Shown: positions 10,068 to 22,800 of the stretch, in pieces
Position numbering within the stretch: position 1 is the first letter of the stretch
How the letters are laid out: each line of letters opens with the position of its first letter
Assembly (NCBI RefSeq): GCF_000003605.2
Contig: NW_003116958.1
Coordinates: forward strand, 183,917 to 220,105
From: Saccoglossus kowalevskii
Lineage: Eukaryota > Hemichordata > Enteropneusta > Harrimaniidae
Direction: 5' to 3'
DNA length: 36,189 nucleotides
Program-made: the position numbers and the translations under genes
The notes under the pieces: model-generated
Told to the model about the DNA's origin: nothing
The model's input: only the letters and a program-made list of their open reading frames with translations
Databases searched by the model: none

Positions 10068-10459
10068 TTATTATACCAATTATATTACATATATTAATAA
10101 GCAAAACTAATACAACTCAATTCTTATTTGTATTACTTTCTCCTGGGAAAACTACATAATGGTATATCATAAAACTGTCAATACGTGATTGCAATTATTA
10201 CATATTGACTGCAGGTTACTTATCTACCATAGAATATAACTGGTCTCTCACATAGGGGCTGGAGTGGTGGGGGGAAGAAACTTTAAAATTTGTCAGGCAG
10301 TTAAGGGGTCAGAAAATTATATTTGAAACGTACTGAAGGGTCCCTATTTCAATTTCAATTTTCAATGACTGGTCTATTCACTTGTATAGCTTCTTGATCA
10401 AGAAATCACTTTTCATTCTATGCACCAATAATTATAATTATAAATGTAAATATTAAAAA

Positions 10460-10745
10460 TCATATTCTCATCAGGGATTGCCCCCTGTAGATAAGTTACA
10501 ATGTGAATTATTATGTTTGATGTATGCATACATGGTATGAATGGTAAGCGAATGAGAACTGTCTATGCACGTTGGAGATCCAGTTGAGAAATGGCAGAAA
10601 TGCTTGATTTTGATACAATTTTTGCTCTGATAATAAGGCTCTGGGAGAGCATTCATTAAACAGAATGGTGACCAGTTGGTGATTTGTAAATCCAATATGA
10701 ATAACAAAATGATCTGCATCGAGATCTCGTTATATGTTCACGTTT
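10460..10745 (+). repeat. Diverged copy of the 7555-8960 repeat family
   Basis: TGAATGGTAAGCGAATGAG, GCTTGATTTTGATACAATTT, an AGAATGGTGACCAGTTGGTG segment and GATCTGCATCGAGATCTCGT keep the order seen in the 8-kb units, at lower identity. Confidence 0.55.
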
Positions 10746-10859
10746 GAATGAAATTAGCAGCCTGTCGGCTGATATAGCTCCGCTGTTTGTGATGCATGCT
10801 CTGAAAGCAATGACTAAGAAGCAATTTAAACTTAATGCTAGCTGCTTTAATATCGCAAG

Positions 10860-12075
10860 ACACCAACTTTCTAGATTTTGTTGCAGAGAATATTTCACTA
10901 AAAGTAGAAGATATCTTTACGAAATGGACAAATCTAATAGAGATCTACCCAAGTATCAAAGAATTTGGACTACTGGTTTTGTCAAAAAAATATGTTTTTT
11001 GATGAAAAGTTACGAAAATATTTGCTAAAAATAGAGAATCGAAGATGTTGACAGTAAGTGAACAAATCTGGCAGAGGTCCACCCAAGGTACCTACAAATA
11101 AAGTTATAAAGCAATCAGGTTAGAGGTTTTCAACAAGAAGTTGAAAATAAAATTTTTACGAAAAATGACACAAATATTCACTAAAATTAGAGATTTGAAG
11201 ATATCGTCATGAAATTACCAAATCTGACAGAGATTCACCCAAGGTACCTACAAATAAAGTTACAAAGCAATCAGATTAGCAACTTTCAAGAAGAAGTTGA
11301 AAATAATGTTTTTGACCAAAAATGACAAAAATATTCATCAAAATTAGAGAATTGAAGATATTGTCACAAAATCAACAAATCTAACAGAGATCCACCTGAT
11401 ACACCTACATATACAATATCAAAGCAATTGGACAAGCAGTTTTCAAGAGATTCACTCAAGGTACCTACAAATAAAGTTACAAAGCAATCAGATTAGCAAT
11501 TTTCAAGAAGAAGTTGAAAATAACATTTTGACCAAATTACAAAAATATTCATTAAAATTAGAGAATTGAAGATGTTGACAGGAAGTGAACAAATCTGACA
11601 GAGCAAATAAAGTTATAAAGCAATCAGGTTAGAGGTTTTCAACAAGAAGTTGAAAATAACATTTTTACGAAAATGACACAAATATTCACTAAAATTAGAG
11701 ATTTGAAGATATCATCATGAAATTACCAAATCTGACAGAGAGGGTTAGGTACACTTTTTTACTGCTTAAAATGGTGAGTTTTTAATATTTGGGCCTATTA
11801 AAAAAAATTAAAAAAACCACGACACGATATTTCATATTTTTTGGTCAGTCGCTGAGAGCAACAAAACAATTTTTTTTTTTGGCCTAAGACAATTGAACAT
11901 ATCCAAACGAAATGAACAAATCTGAGAGAGAACCACTCAAGGTACCTTCCTAGAAAGTTTCACAGCTATACAGTTTGTGGTTTTTAAGAAGAAGTCGAAA
12001 ATGTAAAGTTGCAGACGACGGACGCCGACAGACAATCTGTAATACTATAAGCTTCGCTCAGCGGAGCTAAAAATA
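10860..12075 (+). repeat. Dispersed repeat in partial tandem, AGAAGTTGAAAATAA family
   Basis: The block TCAAGAAGAAGTTGAAAATA / AAATATTCACTAAAATTAGA / CCAAATCTGACAGAGATTCA / CCCAAGGTACCTACAAATAA recurs near 11128, 11285, 11499, 11636 and 11985, with steps of about 140-350 bp. The last unit continues into GACGACGGACGCCGACAGAC and ends in AGCTTCGCTCAGCGGAGCT, a short inverted repeat, then AAAAATAC. A foreign AT-rich segment at about 11741-11900 interrupts it. A 94-codon open frame at 10744-11028 overlaps the left part of this family and looks incidental. Confidence 0.75.
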
Positions 12076-12539
12076 CTTGCTTTTGACGTATTTTTAGCTT
12101 TAAAATTGTACATTTCTGAGATATAGGCAAAGATCAACATATGCACAAAGATAATCTGTAAATTCCAGATTTTGGAGAGGAGGGAAAAAAAAAGAGTCAT
12201 CATCATGAATTGAACAAATCTGTTATTACATATTATTTGTCAAAAAATGTTGAAACATTCATTAAAGTTGGAAAATATGAGAAAATCAGAAAAAGAACTA
12301 CCCAGATAAATAAAATATAATAAAAATTAATCTGCCTTATGGTTTTGGGAAAGTATGAACACATCACCACGAGGTGATTATTAATGGTCACAGAACACAA
12401 TTATGTAATAAAGTACAAATATAGCAAATACATGTATGGTAATAAAAAAATATAAATGTAATTTTTCACTATTATCAGAAGTAGACACTGCTTGGGAAGT
12501 GCATCATTACAGATCGCTCCTATCTGTCTGACAAACATG

Positions 12540-12770
12540 CATCGTTATATGGAATTTGATGCCCAAAATCCAGTTTTGTACAGCAGAAATACTTTATTGT
12601 AGTACATTTTAAACAAATGGCCACCAGTCGGCAATAAATAGTGGGACAAAATGTCTCATAAGGTATGCACCAAGCTTGAATGAAACCATCCATAATGTTA
12701 GGTGACTTTGTGATGAACTAAAACATGAAGGAAGGGCAATCCATTAGTCCAAGTAATTTTACACTAGTTT
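12540..12770 (+). repeat. Diverged copy of the 7555-8960 repeat family
   Basis: AAACAAATGGCCACCAGTCG, GTATGCACCAAGCTTGAATG, AAACCATCCATAATG and a GGGCAATCCATTAGTCC tail follow the order of the 8-kb units. Confidence 0.6.
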
Positions 12771-13626
12771 GACTTTGAGCGTTTGTTTTGCATTGATGTA
12801 TATTTAGATTAACATTAGTATGATTTTGAAACATTGTAGTCAATCTCATAAACTTAGTTTCATTACAAAAAACAAAATCACATAGCAGCATGCTTAGGTG
12901 ATACCTTGAATACAATTGGTATCAGTTAAATTGTCATATATTTCCATATACAGCAGACTCAACTTTGGGCCATGGTGAAATCCTGCAATCTCCCTCCAGC
13001 AAAATTGAATTTCCTAAAAACAACAACACCACTTAACCATTTGAGGAACTGTAATATATATACACATACTCAATCCTGAAACAGCAGGTTGACTGTAATT
13101 TACTTGCATGTCTTTGATAATCTCAGCATGATCGTAACATGACTTCTCCCATGTGCCGATTGCTGATGATTCGTCAAAGCAGCATAATTGTTGAACATTG
13201 TATTAAATTTTACACAGTTTCAATGAAATCTAGCATCCATTCTTAGTTTGAATGTCTTCCATACATATGCATGGTTTACTTGTACAATTCACTGTGCAGT
13301 ATAACTTGATGACTCAACTTTAGACACTCCTTTTACACTGTCTAAACTGTCTGTTGACGTATTGTATATGCTGTTGATTTTGAAACACTTTGTTTAAAAA
13401 CTTTTGAATGATTTTTCTGCTTTCTACATTTTCAAGCAAACTCCATGTGGAATTGCCAATCCCTTGTGAACTGTGTAACATGGTGACCGCAGCTGAACAA
13501 AGTGATTACGCTGTGAGCATAATAACATGTGTTAGTTGTAATGTCTATTTCGGCAACACCATTATGCCAAATATCATGTCAAAATTGATCAAAACATACT
13601 TCAATGAACAACGAACACCAAAATAT
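12771..13626. other. Non-coding stretch, nothing firm
   Basis: An open frame of 102 codons (13408-13716, plus) runs into the CpG-rich element. It contains two CxxC pairs (CELC, CVSC) but resembles no family I recognise and ends inside the mobile element, so I do not call it a gene. Confidence 0.45.
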
Positions 13627-13988
13627 AATAGACCATTTTCCGTACACTGCGAGAATCACGCGTTATGCGTGAAATCGAACGTAAAAACAGAACAAACAAA
13701 GGTCATAGCGTCGTAGTCGTGTCAAACATCGCGTGGGATTCGACAAACGCAAAAGTATTTCGGGAACATTTCCATGCTTAATAATGTGCTGTCCACATTT
13801 GATGATAGGCAATTTCGATTAAGTAAGGGTATTCGGAAGCAATATTCCTCTGTCGAAGATCGGCCGGTCAATGTAAGCTGCGAAATAAAGAAATTCTAGT
13901 TCAAAATCAAATTTTTTGCGGCAGACGTTCGACGCGCGTCTTTCATGCATCTCGCGAGATCTCGCAATTGTTCGGAAAATCACCTATT
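13627..13988 (+). mobile_element. CpG-rich MITE-like element, copy B
   Basis: Starts AATAGACCATTTTCC and ends GGAAAATCACCTATT, imperfect terminal inverted repeats with 12 of 15 matching. The whole interior matches copy A (2193-2563) in inverted orientation, including GCGAGAATCACGCGTTATG, TAGGCAATTTCGATTAAGTA and the TCTCGCGAGA palindrome (13950-13959). CpG dinucleotides are far denser than in the neighbouring sequence, which suggests a young or unmethylated element. No target-site duplication is evident. Confidence 0.72.
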
Positions 13989-14227
13989 CATTTCATAGTA
14001 CCAGTATGCGAGTAATATTCAAAACTTATTCACGGAGAAGATGATTATATTAAAAGGGCGGTAGTCGTCGCTCTGCACATGTGCAAACAGGTTGACAAAC
14101 ATTGATTTTCCCACAAACCAATGTGCTCTCCTAATAGAAATCACAAGTATGAGGTTTGACCTGGGCGCTACTTGCACAAATTACCGCCGGTGACTCCTTC
14201 GATACCTTCCAATCACCTAAAACATAC

Positions 14228-14277
14228 CTAATTAAAGCTTGGTAACGTCTCAGTTTGTACTCGTTGATCTGCGCCAT
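14228..14277 (-). other. Candidate first coding exon with YY1-like start
   Basis: On the minus strand AAAGATGGCGCAG matches the YY1 motif (AANATGGCGGC-like) seen at starts of many TATA-less animal genes, and the ATG has A at -3 and G at +4. It opens MAQINEYKLRRYQALI and reaches a good donor (AATTAG|GTATGT) after 16 codons plus 2 bases. Without that splice the frame stays open for 48 codons. I do not recognise the peptide. It could be the 5' end of the minus-strand methyltransferase, but the phase does not fit the 4217 exon directly. It could also be another gene, or chance. Confidence 0.3.
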
Positions 14278-14339
14278 CTTTGTTTATAATTCACGTCTTT
14301 ACCCTTTAACAGTAATGCCAAAATATAAAGACAAACGAA

Positions 14340-17300
14340 GCGTAGCGACAGTTGTGCCAAACACACAGGAACTAAAAATGACAAATGTATGACAAATAAT
14401 TTTTAAGAGACAGTTTGATGAATGAATATTTTCCAGCATATTGACAAATCCGATGTGCGTACTTCCTAATGATACGACTCAAATGTCATTGAAAAAATAC
14501 AAATATAAATCAATAGAATGTCATTATCACTAGTTACATGTACAAATGTATTAGAGTAGAATGCTACTTAAGCATTTTAGAAATGAGCACATACAGTATT
14601 TTAACGCATATACTGCTAACAACATTTCCTTTTCTATCTCATTGTAAGTATAACAACAGTAAGTAGACTTCCTAAATTCACTGTCATTCTGTTTCTTTCA
14701 AATAATATGCAGAAAATGACAATTTAGTAGCAGTTTTCACAGACCCTAATGAAAACGCATTTCTTTATTAAAAACCCACTATAAATAATGTAAATTTATA
14801 GTACTTCAAGACAAGAGTTCATTGTAAGACACATGTCAATGTTTTGCCATACGTCAAATTAACAAAAGGGTATTTTCAAAAATTGTGTACATGGATTTTC
14901 ACATCAAACACCATGTGTGTCAATATTTTTAATATTCACTATTCCAATCAATGTGATATGGAATAAAATGAATATATTGTACCAAATTTTGATATTAAAC
15001 AAAATGTAAAATTAATAATAAAATTTAATAATAATTATTATACATATGTGCTATATAACATGTAGTTTTTATTTTGTATTTACAAACTCCTATATTATCA
15101 TATCTACTCATAGTTTGTCCAAAATACATAACATTAAGACAAGATTTGTTCTCGCATATAATGAAAAATTTCAATTTATAATGAAAATAACAGACAAAAC
15201 CTCAATAAATCATGTCACACAATTCATCTTCATGGCATTCCAACAACGAACAAAAAATATGTGATTTTAACTTTTTATATTGTATTTACTTTTTATATTC
15301 TTCTTACTAACTTGTTATATTTCATTTGTATTGATAATCTATTGCTTTATCCTGAAAGAAACGTGTATTTCTAAAGATGCAATAAATAATTATTATCTAC
15401 TGAGAACCAAAAAAATTAAAATTTACAGTTTCATTCGTAAATAATCTGCATGTGCCTTCATTCCAAATCGTATCTGCACTTGTTTGAATGTTTCCTCTTC
15501 TATTTACATGGGGTAAATTCAGTCAGCAACATTGATATGTTCAAGTTTACTGACATGTTCAAGGTTATACTGACATCAAATTCAAAAACATTGCTTTGTT
15601 TACATTGGATGAAGAAATGCTATGATGCGATACAAAAACATAATTCTATCACTGAACACAAATGTTTGCACAGACGGAAATGTTTTTTGTTGCCATGTCA
15701 GGCTATAATCTCATTAAATTTGTACAAGCAGAAAAAAAATGTATAATAAGGTTATTACAAGAATGACTTGGACAGTGTAGAGTTGCACAGACATTCACTC
15801 CACATTGGTCAAAAGGATTGTTGTACTGCCTTTGTGCATTATACTTTGCGGTATTCTAATGATATCCCCATATTATTAGCTTAGGATACAATATTTTGAT
15901 AATGTCTGAATGGACATCAAGAGAATGTAATATAATATTGCAGAATAAGCAAAAAAAGACTTCTAAAAAAACAAGCCATTGAGAATATTACAACGACCCT
16001 TTCTTTGTGTCAAGTACAAATGAATGGTTTGCAAAGGTAAAACAAAATGGCTGCCAGTTTGCCATCTTGAATTGAATGATGACATAAATCAATTGTTATT
16101 CATGAGCCAGGTTTGAATCTAACTGGACATCATAAATTTAAAATATGAGCAGAATTTTTGCAAGAAAAAAAAGATAACTGTCAGTTTTCCATCATGCATT
16201 TGACTATTACGGTGTAGACTAATTTTTCGTTGACATGCTGGTACACAATAGCATACATACATGCATGCATTGGGCTAAAACACATGCATATTGTGTTGAT
16301 GTTGCAAAAGTAGTTTCATCTATGACGCAGAAAGGGCAACTAAAAAAAATATCACCCCTGCTCTACAACATCATGTAGCGATTCACACAATGTACGTATT
16401 ATAATGTAAATACATTATCATCTATGAGAAAATGATTAAATCTTGGCTAAACAAACAAACACTAATTTGTTGATATATGGGCGAAAGAATTGAAGACTGC
16501 AGTGATACATTAAATAAATAATTTGTTTATCATCTTGAATAACGGTTGTAGTTTGTGCATTTCAAAAATCAATTGACTTTATCAATCAACAGGTGATCCA
16601 TTAACGCAATAACAGTTGTACCCTTGGTTTCCATGGCAACATTTCCGCTGTCGTTAGAAATCAATTTTATGTCTCTGGTTTGTGGTAAAAACAGATTTTT
16701 TTTTTTTGTATCAATAGATCTCATATCTTTGTGTGTTGATTTCAAATATCTTTTAATCCTATACATACATATATCAGATACGTATTTCAATCATTACTTA
16801 TTGATTATAGTTTTCAACTGCAAATAATAGAATTGCAGAATTGCATTCATTTTTCTTGATAGATGTACTTACATTTAGTATGTTAATTTCATGCCTAATA
16901 TTCAAATGCCTATCAACCTTGGCTTATGATGTCCATCAATGTCCCAATATGTCCAAATTTCTGTCTTTTTATATGACTAAGTTCCAGAATAACGAAGGTT
17001 TGCTTTGGCTGAATTTTTCAACATTAAAAAAAGCTGCCAGACTGCCGTATCTTGAAATGAATCACAAAACAAATTACTGGTATCCCAAATGGTATGATGT
17101 GAAGTGTCATCATGATCGACTCAAGAATTACAAGACGCAGGTGCAGACAGATGGATTAAGCTGATAATCTAAGTTCTTGTTTTTTGTCAAAAAGGGTTTG
17201 AATTAATAGTTAATACAGGATAAGTGATTTTCAGGGTAAAAAAACTGAGACAACATGAATTCCATTTCATATGAAACCAACAGTGTTCTCCCCAGAAAAT

Positions 17301-19550
17301 TAAACCACTATGACAGTAAAAATTTACATACTAATTTGCATATGCAGAAATTGTGATAATTAACCATCTCAATTACACAATGCACTAAATTATTGACTTA
17401 CAAAACTGTTATTTTTTCAAAAGTGTTATAACTATTCACATGTTTTAAGTTTTCTTAACTTGATTTATTAAACTCTTTGAGCCCAATTGTCAAACTTTGG
17501 CACCAACTCCAAAATTATTTTGCATACAACCCTTTTAATCAAAAACTGGGAAAAAATATTTGATATTTTATAGTGACAATTTTACAAAATGTGAAAATAC
17601 TTCCACTGAATTTTCAAAGGGTTAAACAGTCAGCAATGGCACAATGGAAATATTACTGTAGTAGTCAGGATAATGACTATAGCAAACTCAGACCAGTGTG
17701 TTGATAAAACAACGCACTGTGGCAGTATCCACCACACTGTTTGTATCAGGGGAGAACATTCCAACAGTACAGTATTTGGTGCTATGTGGGACCAGAAAAT
17801 AAATATGAACTTTCCCAAACATTTCAAAAATATGTTATTACTCATCCAAAATACTACAAATACAAGCAAGAACAATTGCCTATAAAGGGAATCAGATATT
17901 GACTGGTACCTTTTTGAATACATCCGTTGACCACTTTGGCACAATGCCTTCTTCCACAGTAATTATAACCTACCTGTACAACACGTATGAACACATTACT
18001 CACAATTTGGCTAGAAATTTACAATTTTTAATGTGAATATCAATAATAATTTTTTTTAGTATTTAAGTAAAACATTTATTTCAGGCAGATTATTCGCACA
18101 ATTTACAAATATAGTGGTTTTGAAAGCAATTAAGCATTGCTCACTTTAAGCAAGCTGACAGATAGCTAAATATTTAAGTAACTTGAATGTTCAGACTTTA
18201 CAACAACACAACTATCACATTTTCTAAATAATGACTACCAAAAGATGAATTTATGTTTGATTGAGAACGACATTAATTTGTATTAAAGTAAATGATTGCA
18301 CTTCCCACATTTATGATTGGATGGGAAGAGATTAATTTCTTGTGAAAATCATTAAACAAATTGAAAATGGTTGATTCTCAGGGGATGTAAATAAAACAGG
18401 TGGCAAGCTATACATACAAAGGCCAATACTAATACAGAAAATTAATTTATAATCAAAACTCACTCTCCAGACCCCTATCATAAATATGTAATTACGATTT
18501 AATTAATTTATTATTATTATTATTATGAATATGATTTATCTTACAATAAATTGACAATCATTTTACATCAAATAATTTCCTCATTAATTTATACCATGAT
18601 CCAAATTTTGTAGTTTATGTAGTAATTATTCAATATAATGTAGACAATTATTATATGTAGTACAATATGTGTATATAAACACAGACACAGACATCATTGT
18701 GTTTTTTTGCATCATTGGAAGCAACATATTTGCTGTTGTGTAGCATAATCCACAACATACATATTAATCATTCAATACAATTGATTTTACATTGACAAAA
18801 CACAGCACAAATAAATTTATATTGCCGAAAGATAATGCATCATATTTGCATGAAGATTGAAAAGAAGTGGAGATAAAATACGATTCCAGGAATTTAGCCA
18901 GAGTTATGACCAGTTTATCAATACAGTACAACAGATGAGGCTAAAGGTTGTTCTATATATATGTAAATAAATCCTTTTCTGGATTTTTGGGCTACAGTTT
19001 GGGACCAATCGTTCATTTCTGGTTTTCATATATAACAATAATTAATTATGTGAAGCTTGTATTAAAAAGATAACAATTTTTAAATTCTTACCCACAACTA
19101 AATATTACAACTAAATCACTTTGAGCGCTATAATTTTTCTCAACAAAATTTTGATTTGACCCGTTTTATGTATTTTTTGTTTGCGGTATTTTTGGACCAA
19201 ATACACACAATTTATTATTGGTTCAAAGTTTTAATCAAAGTTTTGAAAAATTCAGAAAAATTTATGTGGGTTTAAAATTGCTGGAAATCAGAAGACCTGA
19301 AAACTAGGTATGATAGTACCGGTAGTCAATAAATATACAAACTTTATCAAATACAAGTGTGAGACAATCCAATAATTGAATGACACAAGGAGAAAAGAAT
19401 TACGTAGATACGCCATACAAACAAGCAAATATCATAAGAAATAAGTAGGCTTTATCAAATATTATTTTTAAATACAATGTAATGGTTTCCAGAATTATAG
19501 AACTTATGCAACCAACCTTTATCAGTATAAAGCATCACTTTAATGTGATA
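14340..19550. other. Gene-poor AT-rich stretch
   Basis: No coding exon recognised. Diverged copies of the 8-kb repeat family occur at about 16030-16210 (AAACAAAATGGCTGCCAGTT) and 17050-17180 (GCTGCCAGACTGCCGTATCT). There is a short ATT microsatellite near 18508-18526. Open frames of about 100 codons at 15450-15746, 16841-17164 and 17630-17944 have no recognisable motif; the second overlaps repeat sequence. Confidence 0.5.
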
Positions 19551-19560
19551 TCATAATCCT

Positions 19561-19711
19561 TTATCATGCTGTGACCATTGCTGACTAACTTGTGTTCCAA
19601 GCCTCGTTTTCAGGTCCCCTGTAAGAATACAATACACACTATTCTCTGCCGATACGCTGTGTTAATGCGGAAGTGAGGCTGGAAACGTCAGCAATGGCTG
19701 CCACATGATAA
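19561..19711. mobile_element. MITE-like element with 25-bp terminal inverted repeats
   Basis: Left arm 19561-19585 and right arm 19687-19711 share TTATCATG at the outer end and CCATTGCTGAC at the inner end in inverted orientation, differing only in the six bases between. The interior has another mirrored pair (AAGCCTCGTTTTC, GAGGCTGGAAACG). An ETS-like GCGGAAGTG lies at 19667-19675. No coding capacity. Confidence 0.65.
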
Positions 19712-21450
19712 GAGCAAATTATGAAAGATAAAAGCATTTTATTTCATTACATTACAAAATATGACACCCATCACAAAGCCCTAACCCAAAACATGGTTGA
19801 ATTTTGTAATTTAATGTGTAAATTTATAATAACCACCACTTCCACCTGTGGATGAGTCAATAATATTATTACTACAGGATGTATGACAAAACAGGAAATA
19901 CTGTATTAGGGAACTGACCCTTATATGAATATTTTATGACTACTTATGATAAAAATAAAACCTTCATAAGGTTCAAGTCATGATGTTTTAATGTGCAGTA
20001 TGAAAGCAATACTACCTTACCCTCATGGCAATACGGTTATACATGTAAACCCAATTATTGTATTGTAACATTAATGTACTTACGTAGTCCACAAAACAAA
20101 ACACAAACTAATTACGGTGTAATCACATAAGAAGAATCAGAACTTTATACAGCTGGCAGGAAGATTAGATAAAATAATGGCCTTTTTACATTCAAAGCAA
20201 AATTAAATGTTTAGCCAAAAACGAGACTGCAGGGCATATACAAACACATTTGTGTGTAGCTCTCATATAATATTAATACGATAGATTTATACATTTACCG
20301 GTTTGATGCATGTACATTAGGTAGTCTGCGTAAAACAGAATAAAGAATAACAAATTCTATTCTAACAGATTATCTGGTACCCATGTAATGTATACATGTA
20401 CCTACACGTATGGCTGATGGCCAAGATGACAAACTGTGGGAGTTATCCATTTGGTGATTAATTGACGCAGATCAGATTAGAATAGATATAGCTTCCATAT
20501 GGTCAATTATATAAATGGCAAGTCTTGAAAGCAATGAGATGGTTCTCGCAAATTATTCTCCATTCAGATTTAAATCTGTTTTAAAGTGATTAATGATAAT
20601 TACAACAAAACAATAGGTGTATGTGTAATACAAGGAAATGTACGAGTAACATTATAACTTAAGTAGAAATAAATGTTTGATTCACGACCAGCAATTACAC
20701 ATGTAATATATATATGACAATAATAACCATTAACGAAAGCAGGCGACATTATTTGTTCACACGCGATAATGACAGCATGTCCATCTTTAGTTTATCACAA
20801 TCTGATGGTATTCAAGTGTCAGCTGCTTGGACACTGCATATCAGCCCAACAATTAGTATAACACATCAGTTGCAACAGGAATAATCGTATCCTAGGGAGA
20901 CGACAGATGGCCATAGTATTACAACACCTAATAACACAAATATGATGACCAGTACTAGGCAATGAGTTATAGTTTGGTATACTTATTATAAATATTTAAA
21001 ATGAAGCTTGTCTGAACACCTACTACATCACAAACAGTCTGAAATGCTTTGACATTGTAACTGAAGAGGAATCCATAAGAACAACATTAAAAAGGCATGT
21101 CTAGCTGAATTATTTTCCAATATTTTTTAAATCCATGTAAGACCTGTGTGTAGCAATCACCCAAGGGACTTGTATTTCTAGACATGTGGTCTTTATAAAA
21201 AGGTCGGATTATTTTTTTTACGGATCGCCAACTCATACCATCTGACATGATAATTGTCCAGAAAATAATGAAATGATAATTATTGCAACAAAACCACATA
21301 TATTTGGTCAAAATAAGTTTGACTTGTTAAAAGTTAAAAATTGTTTTAGAAACTGAATGCTATCCCGGTAATTTATATTCCAAACTCAAAGGCAAATCTG
21401 CAAAAATATTGCTGAAAGAGTGGTTAGTCTTTATAAACAGGTTGCGCATA
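19712..21450. other. AT-rich non-coding stretch, nothing recognised
   Basis: No exon, RNA gene or clear repeat seen on either strand. Confidence 0.45.
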
Positions 21451-22325
21451 TGTTATGCCTTATTAGGACTGTCTGAAATTGGTCACCATAGGGAGGTGTT
21501 ATGCCTTATTAGGACTGCCTGAAATTGGTCACCATAGGGGGTGTTATGCCTTGGGACTGCCTAAAACTGGTCACCATAAGGAGGTGTTATGCCTTGGGAC
21601 TGCCTAAAACTTGTCACCATAGGGAGGTGTTATGCCTTATTAGGACTGCCTAAAACTGGTCACCATAGGGAGGTGTTATGCCTTGGGATTGCCTAAAACT
21701 TGTCACCATACGGAGGTGTTATGCCTTATTAGGACTGCCTAAAACTGGTCACCATAGGGAGGTGTTATGCCTTGGGACTGCCTAAAACTTGTCACCATAG
21801 GGAGGTGTTATGCCTTGGGACTGCCTAAAACTTGTCACCATAGGGAGGTGTTATGCCTTGGGACTGCCTAAAACTTGTCACCATAGGGAGGTGTTATGCC
21901 TTGGGACTGCCTAAAACTGGTCACCATAGGGAGGTGTTATGCCTTGGGACTGCCTAAAACTTGTCACCATAGGGAGGTGTTATGCCTTGGGACTGCCTAA
22001 AACTTGTCACCATAGGGAGGTGTTATGCCTTGGGACTGCCTAAAACTGGTCACCATAGGGAGGTGTTATGCCTTGGGACTGCCAAAAACTTGTCACCATA
22101 GGGAGGTGTTATGCCTTGGGACTGCCTAAAACTGGTCACCATAGGGAGGTGTTATGCCTTGGGACTGCCAAAAACTTGTCACCATAGGGAGGTGTTATGC
22201 CTTGGGACTGCCTAAAACTGGTCACCATAGGGAGGTGTTATGCCTTGGGACTGCCTAAAACTGGTCACCATAGGGAGGTGTTATGCCTTGGGACTGCCAA
22301 AAACTTGTCACCATAGGGAGGTGAT
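21451..22325. repeat. Minisatellite array, 43-bp unit, about 20 copies
   Basis: The unit is GGAGGTGTTATGCCTTGGGA plus CTGCCTAAAACTTGTCACCATAG-type sequence. Early units carry a 4-bp longer form (CCTTATTAGGACTG), while later ones are a homogeneous 43 bp. Two point variants alternate (AACTGG/AACTTG and TGCCTAAAA/TGCCAAAAA). The high uniformity of the right half indicates recent expansion. Confidence 0.96.
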
Positions 22326-22622
22326 TTTTATATACATGTAGAGGTGGGCACTGGTTTGACAATACATATTTGCTATATTGGTAGCACATGTGTTTACGTA
22401 CTTCACATGAATTTTTTTAATGATTTAGTATGCAATGTATGGTTTATGCACTTCTCTCAGATATTTCCTTCTCAGAGGGCAAACATGTTAGAAATGAGGT
22501 ATTATGGGACCAAATGAGTCAGCACATGATGATATGTCAAGATAATAGTATGTAAATAGCATCAATCAACAGAAAATCCATTTTCTATCTGTCCAGGTGC
22601 TTTTTGCATAACAGGAACATTG

Positions 22623-22800
22623 TACTGTAAAATAATTTATTTTTGCTGGAATTAATTTTCGCTCAAAAGACTTTTTTGGGTGTTTCATATGGAATTTATT
22701 TTTATTGATTTTTGACGAGTTGAATGTAAAATATAGGAAAAAAAGTATATTCGCTGGATTTTATTTTCACTGAATCATTCATTTACAGTACCGGTAATGT
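22623..22800 (+). mobile_element. Palindromic MITE family, copy 2 (right end shortened)
   Basis: Starts TACTGTAAAATAATTTATTT and follows copy 1 through TTCGCTGGATTTTATTTTCA and CTGAATCATTCATTTACAGTA. The AAATAAAGTATT part of the right end is missing. Confidence 0.8.

Noticed and set aside
13408-13716. 102-codon plus-strand open frame with CELC and CVSC pairs
   Set aside because: Its second half lies in the CpG-rich mobile element, there is no recognisable zinc-binding spacing or homologue, and codon use looks random.
17630-17944. 104-codon minus-strand open frame with hydrophobic stretches, and a 70-codon plus-strand frame overlapping it
   Set aside because: AT-rich DNA readily gives Phe/Ile/Leu-rich frames; no start context, splice structure or known family was seen on either strand.
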